Below are positions 26,310 through 34,391 of a stretch of 64,000 nt of DNA, one piece after another (position 1 is the first letter of the stretch; every line of letters begins with the position of its first letter). The DNA comes from Streptomyces narbonensis (lineage in GTDB: Bacteria > Actinomycetota > Actinomycetes > Streptomycetales > Streptomycetaceae). The stretch spans positions 248,001-312,000 of the forward strand of contig NZ_BMSF01000008.1 of the NCBI RefSeq assembly GCF_014649015.1, in the 5' to 3' direction. Under the pieces are notes generated by a model that was not told the DNA's origin, ran no database searches, and worked only from the letters and a program-made list of their open reading frames with translations. A program made the translations under genes and the position numbers.

Positions 26310-27836
26310 TCACCCCCGGGAGTCCCGTTCCGTCGCCGGTCCGGAATCCCCGGGGGTGCCCCACTCCACCCGAGGTCCCTCCACCGCCGGCGCGGCGTGC
26401 CGGGCCGGATGCGCCGCCCTGCCCGTGACGAAGACGTCCTCCGCGCCGTCCAGGACGCCCCCCGAGGGGTCGTCCGAGCCGTCCTGCCGGACCGGGTCCT
26501 TGTCGGGCATGAGGATGTCCCGTACCACCATGACGCACAGGTACAGCGTGCCGAGCAGGTGCAGGACGATCGCGAACTGGTAGCCGTCGACCGGCAGTCC
26601 CTGCTTGCTTCCGCTGTTCATGAAGGCCAGGTACATCCAGATGCCCAGGAAGTACATGACCTCGCACGCCTGCCAGATCAGGAAGTCGCGCCAGCGCGGC
26701 CGGGCGAGGGCCGCGAGCGGGATGAGCCACAGCACGTACTGCGGCGAGTAGACCTTGTTGGTCAGGACGAACGCGGCGACGACCAGGAAGGCCAGTTGGG
26801 CGAAGCGGGGCCTGCGGGGTGCACTGAACGCCAGGAAGCCGAGCGCGACCACCGCGACGACCATGAGCAGCAGGGCGTACATGTTGGCCTTGTCGGGCGT
26901 GATCGTGGTGCCCGTCCGCTGGCTGACCAGCAGCCAGACCGAACCGAAGTCGACGTTCCGGTCACGGCTGAAGAGGTAGAACTGCTTCCACCCCTCGGGC
27001 GCCATCAGCATCACGGGCAGGTTCACGACCAGCCACGCGCCGGCCGCACCGAGCACGGCCGTCCCGTACTCCCGCCACTTCCCCGCGCGCCAGCAGAGCA
27101 GCAGCAGCGGGACGAGGAGCAGTATCGGGTAGAACTTCGCGGCCGTGGCGAGGCCGAGCAGGATGCCGAAGCCCAGCGGCCGGCCGCGCGACCACAGGAG
27201 GACCGCGGCGGAGGTCAGGGCGACGGCCAGTATGTCCCAGTTGATCGTGGCGGTGAGCGCGATGGAGGGCGCCAGGGCGACCAGGAGGCCGTCCCAGGGG
27301 CGGTTCCGGTGCGTCCGCGTCACGCAGACCGCGAGGACGGCCGCGCAGACCATCAGCATGCCCGCGTTGACCATCCAGAACGTCTGCTCGCGGTGGTCCA
27401 TGGTGCCGCCGCCGGGGGTCAGCCAGGCCGCGACCTCCATGAAGAGGCCCGTCAGGACGGGGTACTCCAGAAACGGTATGTCGCCGGTCAGCCGGTCGAA
27501 GTAGGGCACCAGGCCGTCCGCGAACCCGCGTCCGGAGAAGAGGTGCGGGATGTCCGAGTAGCAGGCGTGGGTGTACTGGGAGGTGGTCCCCCGGAACCAG
27601 GCCCAGTTGTAGCAGGGCAGCTTCTGCACCATGCCGAGGGCGAACATCCCGATGGCCACGAGGGCGATCACCCGCACCGGTGTGAACTGACCGCGGCCGG
27701 TCAGGGCACGACGGCCGAAGGGACCGCCGATCAGCTCGCTGCCCGCGGCGGCCACCTCGTCCCGGTGGGTGGGGATGACCGTCCGCGGGCCCTGCGGCCG
27801 GTCCTGCGGCTCGCGCGTCTTCTGGAGGCTCGGCAT
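26310..27836 (-). CDS. GT87-type polyprenyl-phosphate glycosyltransferase
   Basis: 508 residues from ATG 27836, which has AGGA 8 nt upstream (ATG 27845 is less well placed). About ten to twelve membrane segments, an N-terminal extracytoplasmic loop with the acidic LEYPVLTG, and the C-terminal TNKVYSPQYVLWLIP, features of the DUF2029/GT87 mannosyltransferases that use polyprenyl-phosphate sugars. The last 70 residues are polar and low complexity. Probably makes mannosylated envelope lipids or polymers; the exact product is unknown. Converges with the racemase-like gene; a 10-bp hairpin (26311-26320 with 26349-26358) covers its 3' end. Confidence 0.85.
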   Translation of the reverse strand: MPSLQKTREPQDRPQGPRTVIPTHRDEVAAAGSELIGGPFGRRALTGRGQFTPVRVIALVAIGMFALGMVQKLPCYNWAWFRGTTSQYTHACYSDIPHLFSGRGFADGLVPYFDRLTGDIPFLEYPVLTGLFMEVAAWLTPGGGTMDHREQTFWMVNAGMLMVCAAVLAVCVTRTHRNRPWDGLLVALAPSIALTATINWDILAVALTSAAVLLWSRGRPLGFGILLGLATAAKFYPILLLVPLLLLCWRAGKWREYGTAVLGAAGAWLVVNLPVMLMAPEGWKQFYLFSRDRNVDFGSVWLLVSQRTGTTITPDKANMYALLLMVVAVVALGFLAFSAPRRPRFAQLAFLVVAAFVLTNKVYSPQYVLWLIPLAALARPRWRDFLIWQACEVMYFLGIWMYLAFMNSGSKQGLPVDGYQFAIVLHLLGTLYLCVMVVRDILMPDKDPVRQDGSDDPSGGVLDGAEDVFVTGRAAHPARHAAPAVEGPRVEWGTPGDSGPATERDSRG

Positions 27837-27871
27837 GGGGGACATCCTGCCGTACGTCCCTGGCGAAACGG

Positions 27872-27926
27872 CGAGGGCCGCCGCGTCCGGTCCGTACGAA
27901 GGTACGGACGGACGCGACGGCCCTCG
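27872..27926. terminator. Long hairpin between PBP and GT87 genes
   Basis: About 24 bp pair between 27872-27897 and 27902-27926 with one mismatch and one bulge, tetraloop GAAG. It follows the class A PBP gene (minus strand) and separates it from the GT87 gene. Confidence 0.85.
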
Positions 27927-27955
27927 CTGCGTGCCTGGGAGGGGCGCGGCCGGGA

Positions 27956-30757
27956 TCAGGGAGTCCAGGCCCCGTCCTGGTCTCCACCGCCGGGCCTGCC
28001 GGTCCCGTTGCCCGGATCCTCCGTCGTCGCCGTGTCGGTGGGCGTCGGCCCCTCCGTCGTGGTCGGCGGCGTGGTCGTCGGTTCACCCGTGTTGCCGCCC
28101 GGGTCCCCGCCCGGGTTGTGGCAGTCCCAGTCCAGGACGTCGCACGTCGTCTTGCCCGGCTTCGGCGACTTGGTCGGCGTCGTCGGGGGAGTCGTCGTCG
28201 GAGTGGCCGGGGGAGTCGTCGTCGGCGCCTCCGTCGTCGGCGTCGCCGTCGTCTCGGTGGGCGTCGGGGTGGCCGTCGGCGACGGGGTCGGGCTCTTGGC
28301 GCCACCCCCGAAGACCGGCTCGGCGTTCTCCAGGTCCTCGGGCTCGGGGAACTTCAGGTCCGGCATGCCCTCGACGGCATCCGTCATGTAGTCGTTCCAG
28401 ATCTGCGAGGGGAACGACGACCCATGGATCGTGTCCTTGCCGCCCGTGCCGTACATCTCCTCGAACTCGCGGTTCTTCTTCGTCTCGTCGTCGTCGAAGC
28501 GGTACATGTCGATGGCGGTCGCCAGCTGAGGGGTGTAGCCCACGAACCAGGCCGACTTGTTGCCGTCGGTCGTACCGGTCTTGCCGGCCACGGCGCGACC
28601 CGGGATCGCGGCGTTGTTGCCGGTGCCTTCCGGGTCCTCCACGACGTCCCGGAGGACGTCGGTGACGTTGCTGGCGATGGCCGTCGTGAAGGCCTGCTGG
28701 GTCTTGACCTCGTGCTTGTAGATGGTCTTTCCGCCCTTGACCACCTTGGTCACCGAGAACGGGTCCTTCTGCTGGCCGTTGTCGGCGAAGGTCGCGTAGG
28801 CGCCGGCCATCCGGATGGCACTCGGGCTGGAGATACCGAGGGAGAAGGAGGGCACCTCGCCCTTGACGAGCGAGTCCTCGCGCAGACCGGCCTTGACCGC
28901 GGCCTCGCGGACCTTGTCGATGCCGACGTCCATGCCGAGCTGCACGTACGGCGAGTTGGCCGACTTGATCATGGCCCGGCGAAGGGTCATCGGACCGTAG
29001 CTCGCGTTGCCGTCATTGGTCTGGAACCACTCCTTGCCCTTCTCGTCCTCCCAGATCTCGCCGTTGTACTTCCGGATCTTCAGCTTGTTCTTGCCCGAGT
29101 AACGGCTCTTGTTCGGGTCCACGATCGTGCGGGAGGACGCGTCCTGGATGGGACCGAGGTCCTTGTCCCGGACGCCGTCCTGCAACGCGGCGGCCAGCAC
29201 GAAGGGCTTGAAGGTCGATCCGACCTGGGCACCGGTCGTGTCGGCGTTGTTGGTGAAGTGTTTGGTGGCGTCGGTGCCGCCGTAGATCGCGACCAGCGCG
29301 CCGGTCTGGGCGTTGACGGACGCGCCGCCGAACTGGACGTTGGTGTCCGTCTTCGGCCGCTTCTCCGGATCGATGTTCTCGTCGTAGACCTTCTTGACCG
29401 CCGCCGAGAGGGCCTCCACCTTCTTCTTCTCGAAGGTGGTGTGGATCTCGTAGCCGCCGCGCTCCAGCTCCTTGGCGCCGATGCCGTCGGTGTTGCTGTT
29501 GATGAAGTTCGCCTTGGCCGTGCTGACGAGGTAGCCGATCTGGCCGCTCAGCTGCGCGTCCTGCTTGCGCTTCTGGACCTTGGGGAACGTCGTGTACTTG
29601 GCACGCTCCTCGGCCGTGATCTTCTTGTCCTTGACCATCTCGTCGAGGATCCAGCTCCACCGCTCGGTGGCGCGGGCGAGGTTCTTCTGGGGCGTGGCCT
29701 CGGGGTCGATCTCGGGGTAGCCGGCGGGGTCGTAGTACGTCGCGCCCTTCAGCACCGCGGTGAGCAGCGCCGATTCGCTGGCGTTGAGGTACTTGGCGTC
29801 CTTGTTGAAGTACGCGCGGGAGGCCGCCTGGATGCCGTAGGCACCACGCCCGTAGTACGAGGTGTTCAGGTAGCCCGCCATGATCCCGGGCTTGCCCACC
29901 TGGTTGCCGACCTTCATGGAGATGAAGAGTTCCTTCACCTTCCGGGTGAGGGTCTGCGACTGGTCGTTGAGCCGGTTGTTCTTCACGTACTGCTGGGTGA
30001 TGGTCGAACCGCCCTGGGTGTCGCCACCCTTGGCCATGTTCCACACGGCGCGGCCCATGCCCATCGGGTCGACACCCGAGTCCGTCCAGAAGGTCTTGTT
30101 CTCGGCCGAGACCACGGCCTCCTGCATGACCCTCGGGATCTGCTCGATGCCGACGATCTGACGGTTCGTACCACTGCCGGTCGCGACCATGCGCGAGCCG
30201 TCCGCCCAGTAGTAGATGTTGTTCTGCGAGATCGCGGTCTCGTCCGTCTCGGGGATGACGACCTGGGAGTACGCGAAGACCGCACCGCCCATCAAGACGC
30301 CCATGAACATCAGGAACGTGCCCGTCACGAGCTTCCACGACGGCATCCAGCGACGCCAGCCGTGCTTGCCGTACCGCGGATAGTCGATCATTCGCTTCTT
30401 GCCCGGCGGACGACCGCCGGAGCCGCGTCCCGGACCGCTGCCACCGCCACCACCGCCGCCACCGCGCCGACCCCCACCGGGGCCCGCGGGACCACCAGGA
30501 CCCCCGGGGCCGGCTTCGGCACCCCTTCGACGGCCGCCGCGCTGCGCGGCCCGACGGGCCTCCGCGCGACCGCCGTAGGGACGCGGCTCCTCCCCATGGG
30601 AAGAAGACGGTCCGTACGAGGCCGACGGGGCCCCCATACCGACATCCTGAGCCGGGGCCGACCTGCGGCCCACCGGCTGCTGGGCAGCGCGCCGTGTCGC
30701 CGCGCGGCCACCGGTCGGCGGCTCCTGCGGCGACATTTTGCGACGATGCTCGCTCAT
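27956..30757 (-). CDS. Class A penicillin-binding protein (transglycosylase/transpeptidase)
   Basis: 933 residues. A cytoplasmic Arg/Gly-rich tail of about 130 residues precedes one membrane anchor. The glycosyltransferase domain has its catalytic glutamate E219 in SAENKTFW and the block QGGSTITQQYVKN. The transpeptidase domain has S514-T-F-K517, SANSPY (S-x-N) and K726-T-G. A Pro/Thr-rich C-terminal extension of about 130 residues follows. It polymerises and cross-links peptidoglycan outside the membrane. GAGGAG lies about 12 nt before ATG 30757; ATG of M8 is an alternative. Confidence 0.95.
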   Translation of the reverse strand: MSEHRRKMSPQEPPTGGRAATRRAAQQPVGRRSAPAQDVGMGAPSASYGPSSSHGEEPRPYGGRAEARRAAQRGGRRRGAEAGPGGPGGPAGPGGGRRGGGGGGGGSGPGRGSGGRPPGKKRMIDYPRYGKHGWRRWMPSWKLVTGTFLMFMGVLMGGAVFAYSQVVIPETDETAISQNNIYYWADGSRMVATGSGTNRQIVGIEQIPRVMQEAVVSAENKTFWTDSGVDPMGMGRAVWNMAKGGDTQGGSTITQQYVKNNRLNDQSQTLTRKVKELFISMKVGNQVGKPGIMAGYLNTSYYGRGAYGIQAASRAYFNKDAKYLNASESALLTAVLKGATYYDPAGYPEIDPEATPQKNLARATERWSWILDEMVKDKKITAEERAKYTTFPKVQKRKQDAQLSGQIGYLVSTAKANFINSNTDGIGAKELERGGYEIHTTFEKKKVEALSAAVKKVYDENIDPEKRPKTDTNVQFGGASVNAQTGALVAIYGGTDATKHFTNNADTTGAQVGSTFKPFVLAAALQDGVRDKDLGPIQDASSRTIVDPNKSRYSGKNKLKIRKYNGEIWEDEKGKEWFQTNDGNASYGPMTLRRAMIKSANSPYVQLGMDVGIDKVREAAVKAGLREDSLVKGEVPSFSLGISSPSAIRMAGAYATFADNGQQKDPFSVTKVVKGGKTIYKHEVKTQQAFTTAIASNVTDVLRDVVEDPEGTGNNAAIPGRAVAGKTGTTDGNKSAWFVGYTPQLATAIDMYRFDDDETKKNREFEEMYGTGGKDTIHGSSFPSQIWNDYMTDAVEGMPDLKFPEPEDLENAEPVFGGGAKSPTPSPTATPTPTETTATPTTEAPTTTPPATPTTTPPTTPTKSPKPGKTTCDVLDWDCHNPGGDPGGNTGEPTTTPPTTTEGPTPTDTATTEDPGNGTGRPGGGDQDGAWTP

Positions 30758-31034
30758 CGAACGACTACTCCTCGGGCAGGCGCGTACGCCTGGAAGCGGC
30801 AGTTGAGTTCCGGTCCCCCCGAAATGCGCACGGGCGGAACCCCATCGGAGGCCCCTCCGTAACGCAGCCGGTCACCCGCAGCACTGACGCCCCACGGCAT
30901 CGCTTGGTTCCCGGTGGTCTGCATGCCGCACAGACTACGCACGGCCAAAACCCACGTAGCGCCGGAGTTCACCCCAAATCAGGCAAGTCGATCGCTGTGA
31001 ATTGACGATGTGACGCCGGTCACGGCGGTCCCAC

Positions 31035-31063
31035 TTGTCGAGACAGTGAGCCCGTTCTATCGT
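31035..31063 (+). promoter_or_regulatory. Candidate promoter of padR-ino1
   Basis: TTGTCG (31035-31040), 17 nt, TATCGT (31058-31063), a fair match to vegetative promoters. The -10 abuts the 33-bp palindrome, so the predicted start of transcription lies inside the operator. Confidence 0.5.
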
Positions 31064-31093
31064 GCTGATGTATCGAGTCGATACATCAGCACG
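31061..31093. promoter_or_regulatory. 33-bp perfect palindromic operator of padR
   Basis: Sixteen bases on each side of a central G at 31077 are exact complements (CGTGCTGATGTATCGA and mirror). The inner ATGT...ACAT fits the PadR recognition pattern. It lies 35 bp before the PadR-family start and over the likely transcription start, as expected for autorepression and control of the downstream ino1. Confidence 0.8.
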
Positions 31094-31127
31094 GCATAAG
31101 GGTCCCGAGAAGCGGAGGAGGCGACGG

Positions 31128-31808
31128 ATGAGCAGGCGCTCAGGCATCCTCGAGTTCGCCGTTCTCGGCCTGCTCCGCGAGGCCCCGATGCACGGCTACG
31201 AGCTGCGGAAGCGCCTCAACACCTCGCTGGGGGTCTTCCGGGCCTTCAGCTACGGGACGCTGTATCCCTGCCTCAAGACGCTGGTCGCCAACGGCTGGTT
31301 GATCGAGGAGCCGGGCAGCGCTCCCGAGGAGGCCCTCGCCGCTTCACTCGCAGGACGCCGGGCCAAGATCGTCTACCGGTTGACACCGGAAGGTAAGGAG
31401 CACTTCGAGGAGCTCCTCACCCACACGGGCCCCGACGCCTGGGAGGACGAGCACTTCGCCGCCCGCTTCGCCTTCTTCGGCCAGACCGAACGCGAAGTAC
31501 GGATGCGGGTGCTCGAAGGCCGCCGCAGCCGACTGGAGGAGCGCCTGGAGAAGATGCGCGCTTCCCTGGCCCGGACCCGCGAGCGACTCGACGACTACAC
31601 GCTTGAGCTGCAGCGCCACGGCATGGAGTCCGTGGAGCGCGAGGTGCGCTGGCTGAACGAGCTCATCGAGAGCGAGAGGGCGGGACGGGATCAGCGATCC
31701 GGCCCCGACGCCCCCGCTCTGCACGACAACGATTCTGGAGAAACGGGCGGCCTGCCCCGGCACGGGGGCAGTACCCGGCCGGATCCGTCCGACGACACCG
31801 CCAAGTGA
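31128..31808 (+). CDS. PadR-family transcriptional regulator
   Basis: 226 residues from ATG 31128, with GGAGGAGG about 7 nt upstream; a frame from 31062 would start inside the operator. Winged helix over the first 100 residues (LGLLREAPMHGYELRKRL, RAFSYGTLYPCLKTL), then a helical dimerisation domain rich in Glu/Arg (about 120-190) and a disordered tail. The inositol phosphate synthase gene follows after 50 bp. Homologues sit next to ino1 in other actinobacteria, including mycobacteria, so inositol synthesis is its likely target. Confidence 0.93.
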   Translation: MSRRSGILEFAVLGLLREAPMHGYELRKRLNTSLGVFRAFSYGTLYPCLKTLVANGWLIEEPGSAPEEALAASLAGRRAKIVYRLTPEGKEHFEELLTHTGPDAWEDEHFAARFAFFGQTEREVRMRVLEGRRSRLEERLEKMRASLARTRERLDDYTLELQRHGMESVEREVRWLNELIESERAGRDQRSGPDAPALHDNDSGETGGLPRHGGSTRPDPSDDTAK

Positions 31809-31858
31809 AACCCTGCGTACAGCAGGGCTTCCACGATCACAACAGGGAGCAACCGGAA

Positions 31859-32941
31859 ATGGGTTCGGTTCGCGTAGCCATCGTCGGCGTGGGCAACTGC
31901 GCCGCCTCGCTGGTCCAGGGCGTCGAGTACTACAAGGACGCCGACCCGGCGACCAAGGTGCCCGGCCTGATGCACGTCCAGTTCGGCGACTACCACGTCG
32001 GTGACGTCGAGTTCGTCGCCGCGTTCGACGTCGACGCGAAGAAGGTCGGCCTCGACCTCTCGGACGCCATCGGCGCCAGCGAGAACAACACCATCAAGAT
32101 CTGCGACGTCCCGAACGCGGGTGTCACGGTCCAGCGTGGTCACACCTACGACGGTCTCGGTAAGTACTACCGCATGACCATCGAGGAGTCCGCCGAGGAG
32201 CCGGTCGACGTCGTCCAGATCCTCAAGGACCGCCAGGTCGACGTTCTCGTCTGCTACCTGCCCGTGGGCTCCGAGGACGCTGCGAAGTTCTACGCGCAGT
32301 GCGCCATCGACGCCAAGGTCGCGTTCGTCAACGCCCTCCCGGTCTTCATCGCCGGCACCAAGGAGTGGGCGGACAAGTTCACCGAGGCGGGCGTCCCGAT
32401 CGTCGGCGACGACATCAAGTCGCAGGTCGGCGCGACCATCACGCACCGCGTGATGGCGAAGCTGTTCGAGGACCGCGGTGTCCGTCTTGAGCGCACCATG
32501 CAGCTCAACGTCGGCGGCAACATGGACTTCAAGAACATGCTCGAGCGTGACCGCCTCGAGTCCAAGAAGATCTCCAAGACGCAGGCCGTCACCTCGCAGA
32601 TCCCGGACCGCGAGCTGGGCGAGAAGAACGTCCACATCGGCCCGTCGGACTACGTGGCCTGGCTGGACGACCGCAAGTGGGCGTACGTGCGCCTCGAGGG
32701 CCGCGCCTTCGGTGACGTTCCGCTGAACCTGGAGTACAAGCTCGAGGTGTGGGACTCCCCGAACTCCGCGGGTGTCATCATCGACGCCCTGCGCGCCGCG
32801 AAGATCGCCAAGGACCGCGGCATCGGCGGCCCCATCCTCTCCGCGTCGAGCTACTTCATGAAGAGCCCGCCGGTCCAGTACTTCGACGACGAGGCCCTGG
32901 CCAACGTCGAGAAGTTCATCAAGGGCGAGGTCGAGCGCTAA
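31859..32941 (+). CDS. ino1: myo-Inositol-1-phosphate synthase
   Basis: 360 residues from ATG 31859 with GGGAG 9 nt upstream. The NAD-binding loop is IVGVGNCAASLVQG; the family blocks GDDIKSQVGATITHR, QLNVGGNMDFKNM and DSPNSAGVIIDALR are intact. Converts glucose 6-phosphate to inositol 1-phosphate, the first step to phosphatidylinositol and mycothiol, both essential actinomycete compounds. Second gene of the padR operon; a terminator follows 15 bp after the stop. Confidence 0.97.
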   Translation: MGSVRVAIVGVGNCAASLVQGVEYYKDADPATKVPGLMHVQFGDYHVGDVEFVAAFDVDAKKVGLDLSDAIGASENNTIKICDVPNAGVTVQRGHTYDGLGKYYRMTIEESAEEPVDVVQILKDRQVDVLVCYLPVGSEDAAKFYAQCAIDAKVAFVNALPVFIAGTKEWADKFTEAGVPIVGDDIKSQVGATITHRVMAKLFEDRGVRLERTMQLNVGGNMDFKNMLERDRLESKKISKTQAVTSQIPDRELGEKNVHIGPSDYVAWLDDRKWAYVRLEGRAFGDVPLNLEYKLEVWDSPNSAGVIIDALRAAKIAKDRGIGGPILSASSYFMKSPPVQYFDDEALANVEKFIKGEVER

Positions 32942-32956
32942 GCGCCACACGCTTGT

Positions 32957-32996
32957 CGAAGAGGGTCCCCGAGGTGCTGCCCGGGGGCCCTCTTCG
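32957..32996 (+). terminator. Terminator after ino1
   Basis: CGAAGAGGGTCCCCG and CGGGGGCCCTCTTCG pair over 15 bp with one U-G, loop 10 nt. Confidence 0.85.
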
Positions 32997-33014
32997 TATG
33001 TGAGTCTTGCTGCC

Positions 33015-34274
33015 ATGTCCGCCGTACGTGATCTGCGCGTACTCCTGCGCCTGACGAACTTCCGCCGCCTGCTCGCCGTCCGGCTGCTCTCCCAGGGAGC
33101 CGACGGCGTCTATCAGGTGGCCCTGGCCACGTACGTCGTCTTCTCCCCCGAGAAGCAGACCTCACCCGCCGCCATCGCCTCCGCCATGGCCGTGCTCCTT
33201 CTCCCGTACTCGCTCGTCGGGCCTTTCGCCGGCGTCTTCCTCGACCGCTGGCCGCGCCGCCAGGTCTTTCTGTACGGGAACCTCCTGCGGGCCCTGCTCG
33301 CCTGCGGCACCGCCGTGCTCATCGTCGCCTCCGTCCCCGACTGGCTCTTCTACGCCTCCGCGCTCTCCGTCACGGCGGTCAACCGCTTCGTCCTCGCCGG
33401 GCTCTCGGCCGCGCTTCCCCGAGTCGTGGACGAGGAACGGCTGGTCGTGGCGAACTCGCTCTCCCCCACGGCCGGCACCCTCGCCGCGACTCTCGGGGGC
33501 GGGCTGGCCTTCGGCGTCAGGCTGCTCACCGACGAGTCCGACGCGGCGGTGGTGGCCCTCGGCGCCGCGCTCTACCTCCTGTCCGCCCTGGCCTCCCTGC
33601 GCATCCCCCGGGAGCTTCTCGGCCCCGATCAGGCGGCCGCCCCCCAGCGGCTCACCTCGGCTCTGGCGTCCACGGCCCGGGGCCTGGTCGAGGGGCTGCG
33701 GCACCTGGCCGAGCGACGGCCCGCCGCCAGGGCACTGGCGGCGGTGGCCCTGATGCGCTTCTGCTACGGAGCCCTCCTCGTCACCGTGCTGATGCTCAGC
33801 CGCTACGCCTGGAGCACCACGGAGTCCGAGGGACTCGGCCTCCTCGGGATCGCCGTCGCCGCTTCAGGGGCGGGGTTCTTCGCGGCGGCCGTCCTCTCCC
33901 CCTGGGCGGTGGGACGGCTGGGGCCCTTCGGCTGGATGACCCTGTGTGCGGGGATCGCCGCCGTCCTGGAGCCGACGCTCGGCCTCTTCTTCGACCCCGT
34001 CCCGTTCCTCGTCGCCGCCTTCGTCCTCGGGCTCATCACCCAGGGGGCCAAGATCGCGACGGACACCGTGGTGCAGACGGCCGTGGACGACGCCTACCGA
34101 GGCCGGGTGTTCGCCCTCTACGACGTGCTGTTCAACGTCGCCTTCGTCGCTGCGGCGGGTATCGCCGCGCTGATGCTGCCACCGGACGGCCACTCGCCGC
34201 TGTTGGTCGTATTGGTCGCGGTGATCTATGCGGCGATCGCGCTGGCGCTGCGCAAGGAACGCGCCGAGGGGTGA
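33015..34274 (+). CDS. Major facilitator superfamily transporter
   Basis: 419 residues from ATG 33015 with about twelve membrane segments; the loop after helix 2 has LDRWPRRQVFLYG, the MFS-type D-R-x-x-R/K signature. Basic, short termini. It resembles the 'MFS_3' drug exporters of actinobacteria, substrate unknown. The terminator of ino1 lies between, so it probably has its own promoter. The stop codon is embedded in the 34-bp palindrome centred on a parS site. Confidence 0.9.
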   Translation: MSAVRDLRVLLRLTNFRRLLAVRLLSQGADGVYQVALATYVVFSPEKQTSPAAIASAMAVLLLPYSLVGPFAGVFLDRWPRRQVFLYGNLLRALLACGTAVLIVASVPDWLFYASALSVTAVNRFVLAGLSAALPRVVDEERLVVANSLSPTAGTLAATLGGGLAFGVRLLTDESDAAVVALGAALYLLSALASLRIPRELLGPDQAAAPQRLTSALASTARGLVEGLRHLAERRPAARALAAVALMRFCYGALLVTVLMLSRYAWSTTESEGLGLLGIAVAASGAGFFAAAVLSPWAVGRLGPFGWMTLCAGIAAVLEPTLGLFFDPVPFLVAAFVLGLITQGAKIATDTVVQTAVDDAYRGRVFALYDVLFNVAFVAAAGIAALMLPPDGHSPLLVVLVAVIYAAIALALRKERAEG

Positions 34275-34299
34275 TGTTTCACGTGAAACATCACCCCTC
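34266..34299. terminator. 34-bp perfect palindrome built on a parS site
   Basis: Seventeen bases each side of the centre at 34282/34283 are exact complements; the inner 14 bp (34276-34289) are parS. It begins inside the last codons of the MFS gene. As RNA it forms a 17-bp stem with minimal loop and could also end transcription. Confidence 0.75.
34276..34289. promoter_or_regulatory. parS site
   Basis: Perfect GTTTCACGTGAAAC, first of three within 91 bp between the MFS and CCA-enzyme genes. Confidence 0.95.
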
Positions 34300-34332
34300 T
34301 ACGGCACGCTGCCTCGGTCTCGATCAGGCGAT

Positions 34333-34346
34333 GTTTCACGTGAAAC
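34333..34346. promoter_or_regulatory. parS site
   Basis: Perfect GTTTCACGTGAAAC, 57 bp from the previous site. Confidence 0.95.
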
Positions 34347-34352
34347 GTGGGT

Positions 34353-34366
34353 GTTCCACGTGAAAC
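34353..34366. promoter_or_regulatory. Degenerate parS site
   Basis: GTTCCACGTGAAAC, one mismatch, exactly 20 bp after the preceding perfect site, so nearly two helical turns away on the same face. Confidence 0.75.
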
Positions 34367-34391
34367 ATCGCCCCCATCTCCCTGGCTGGCC

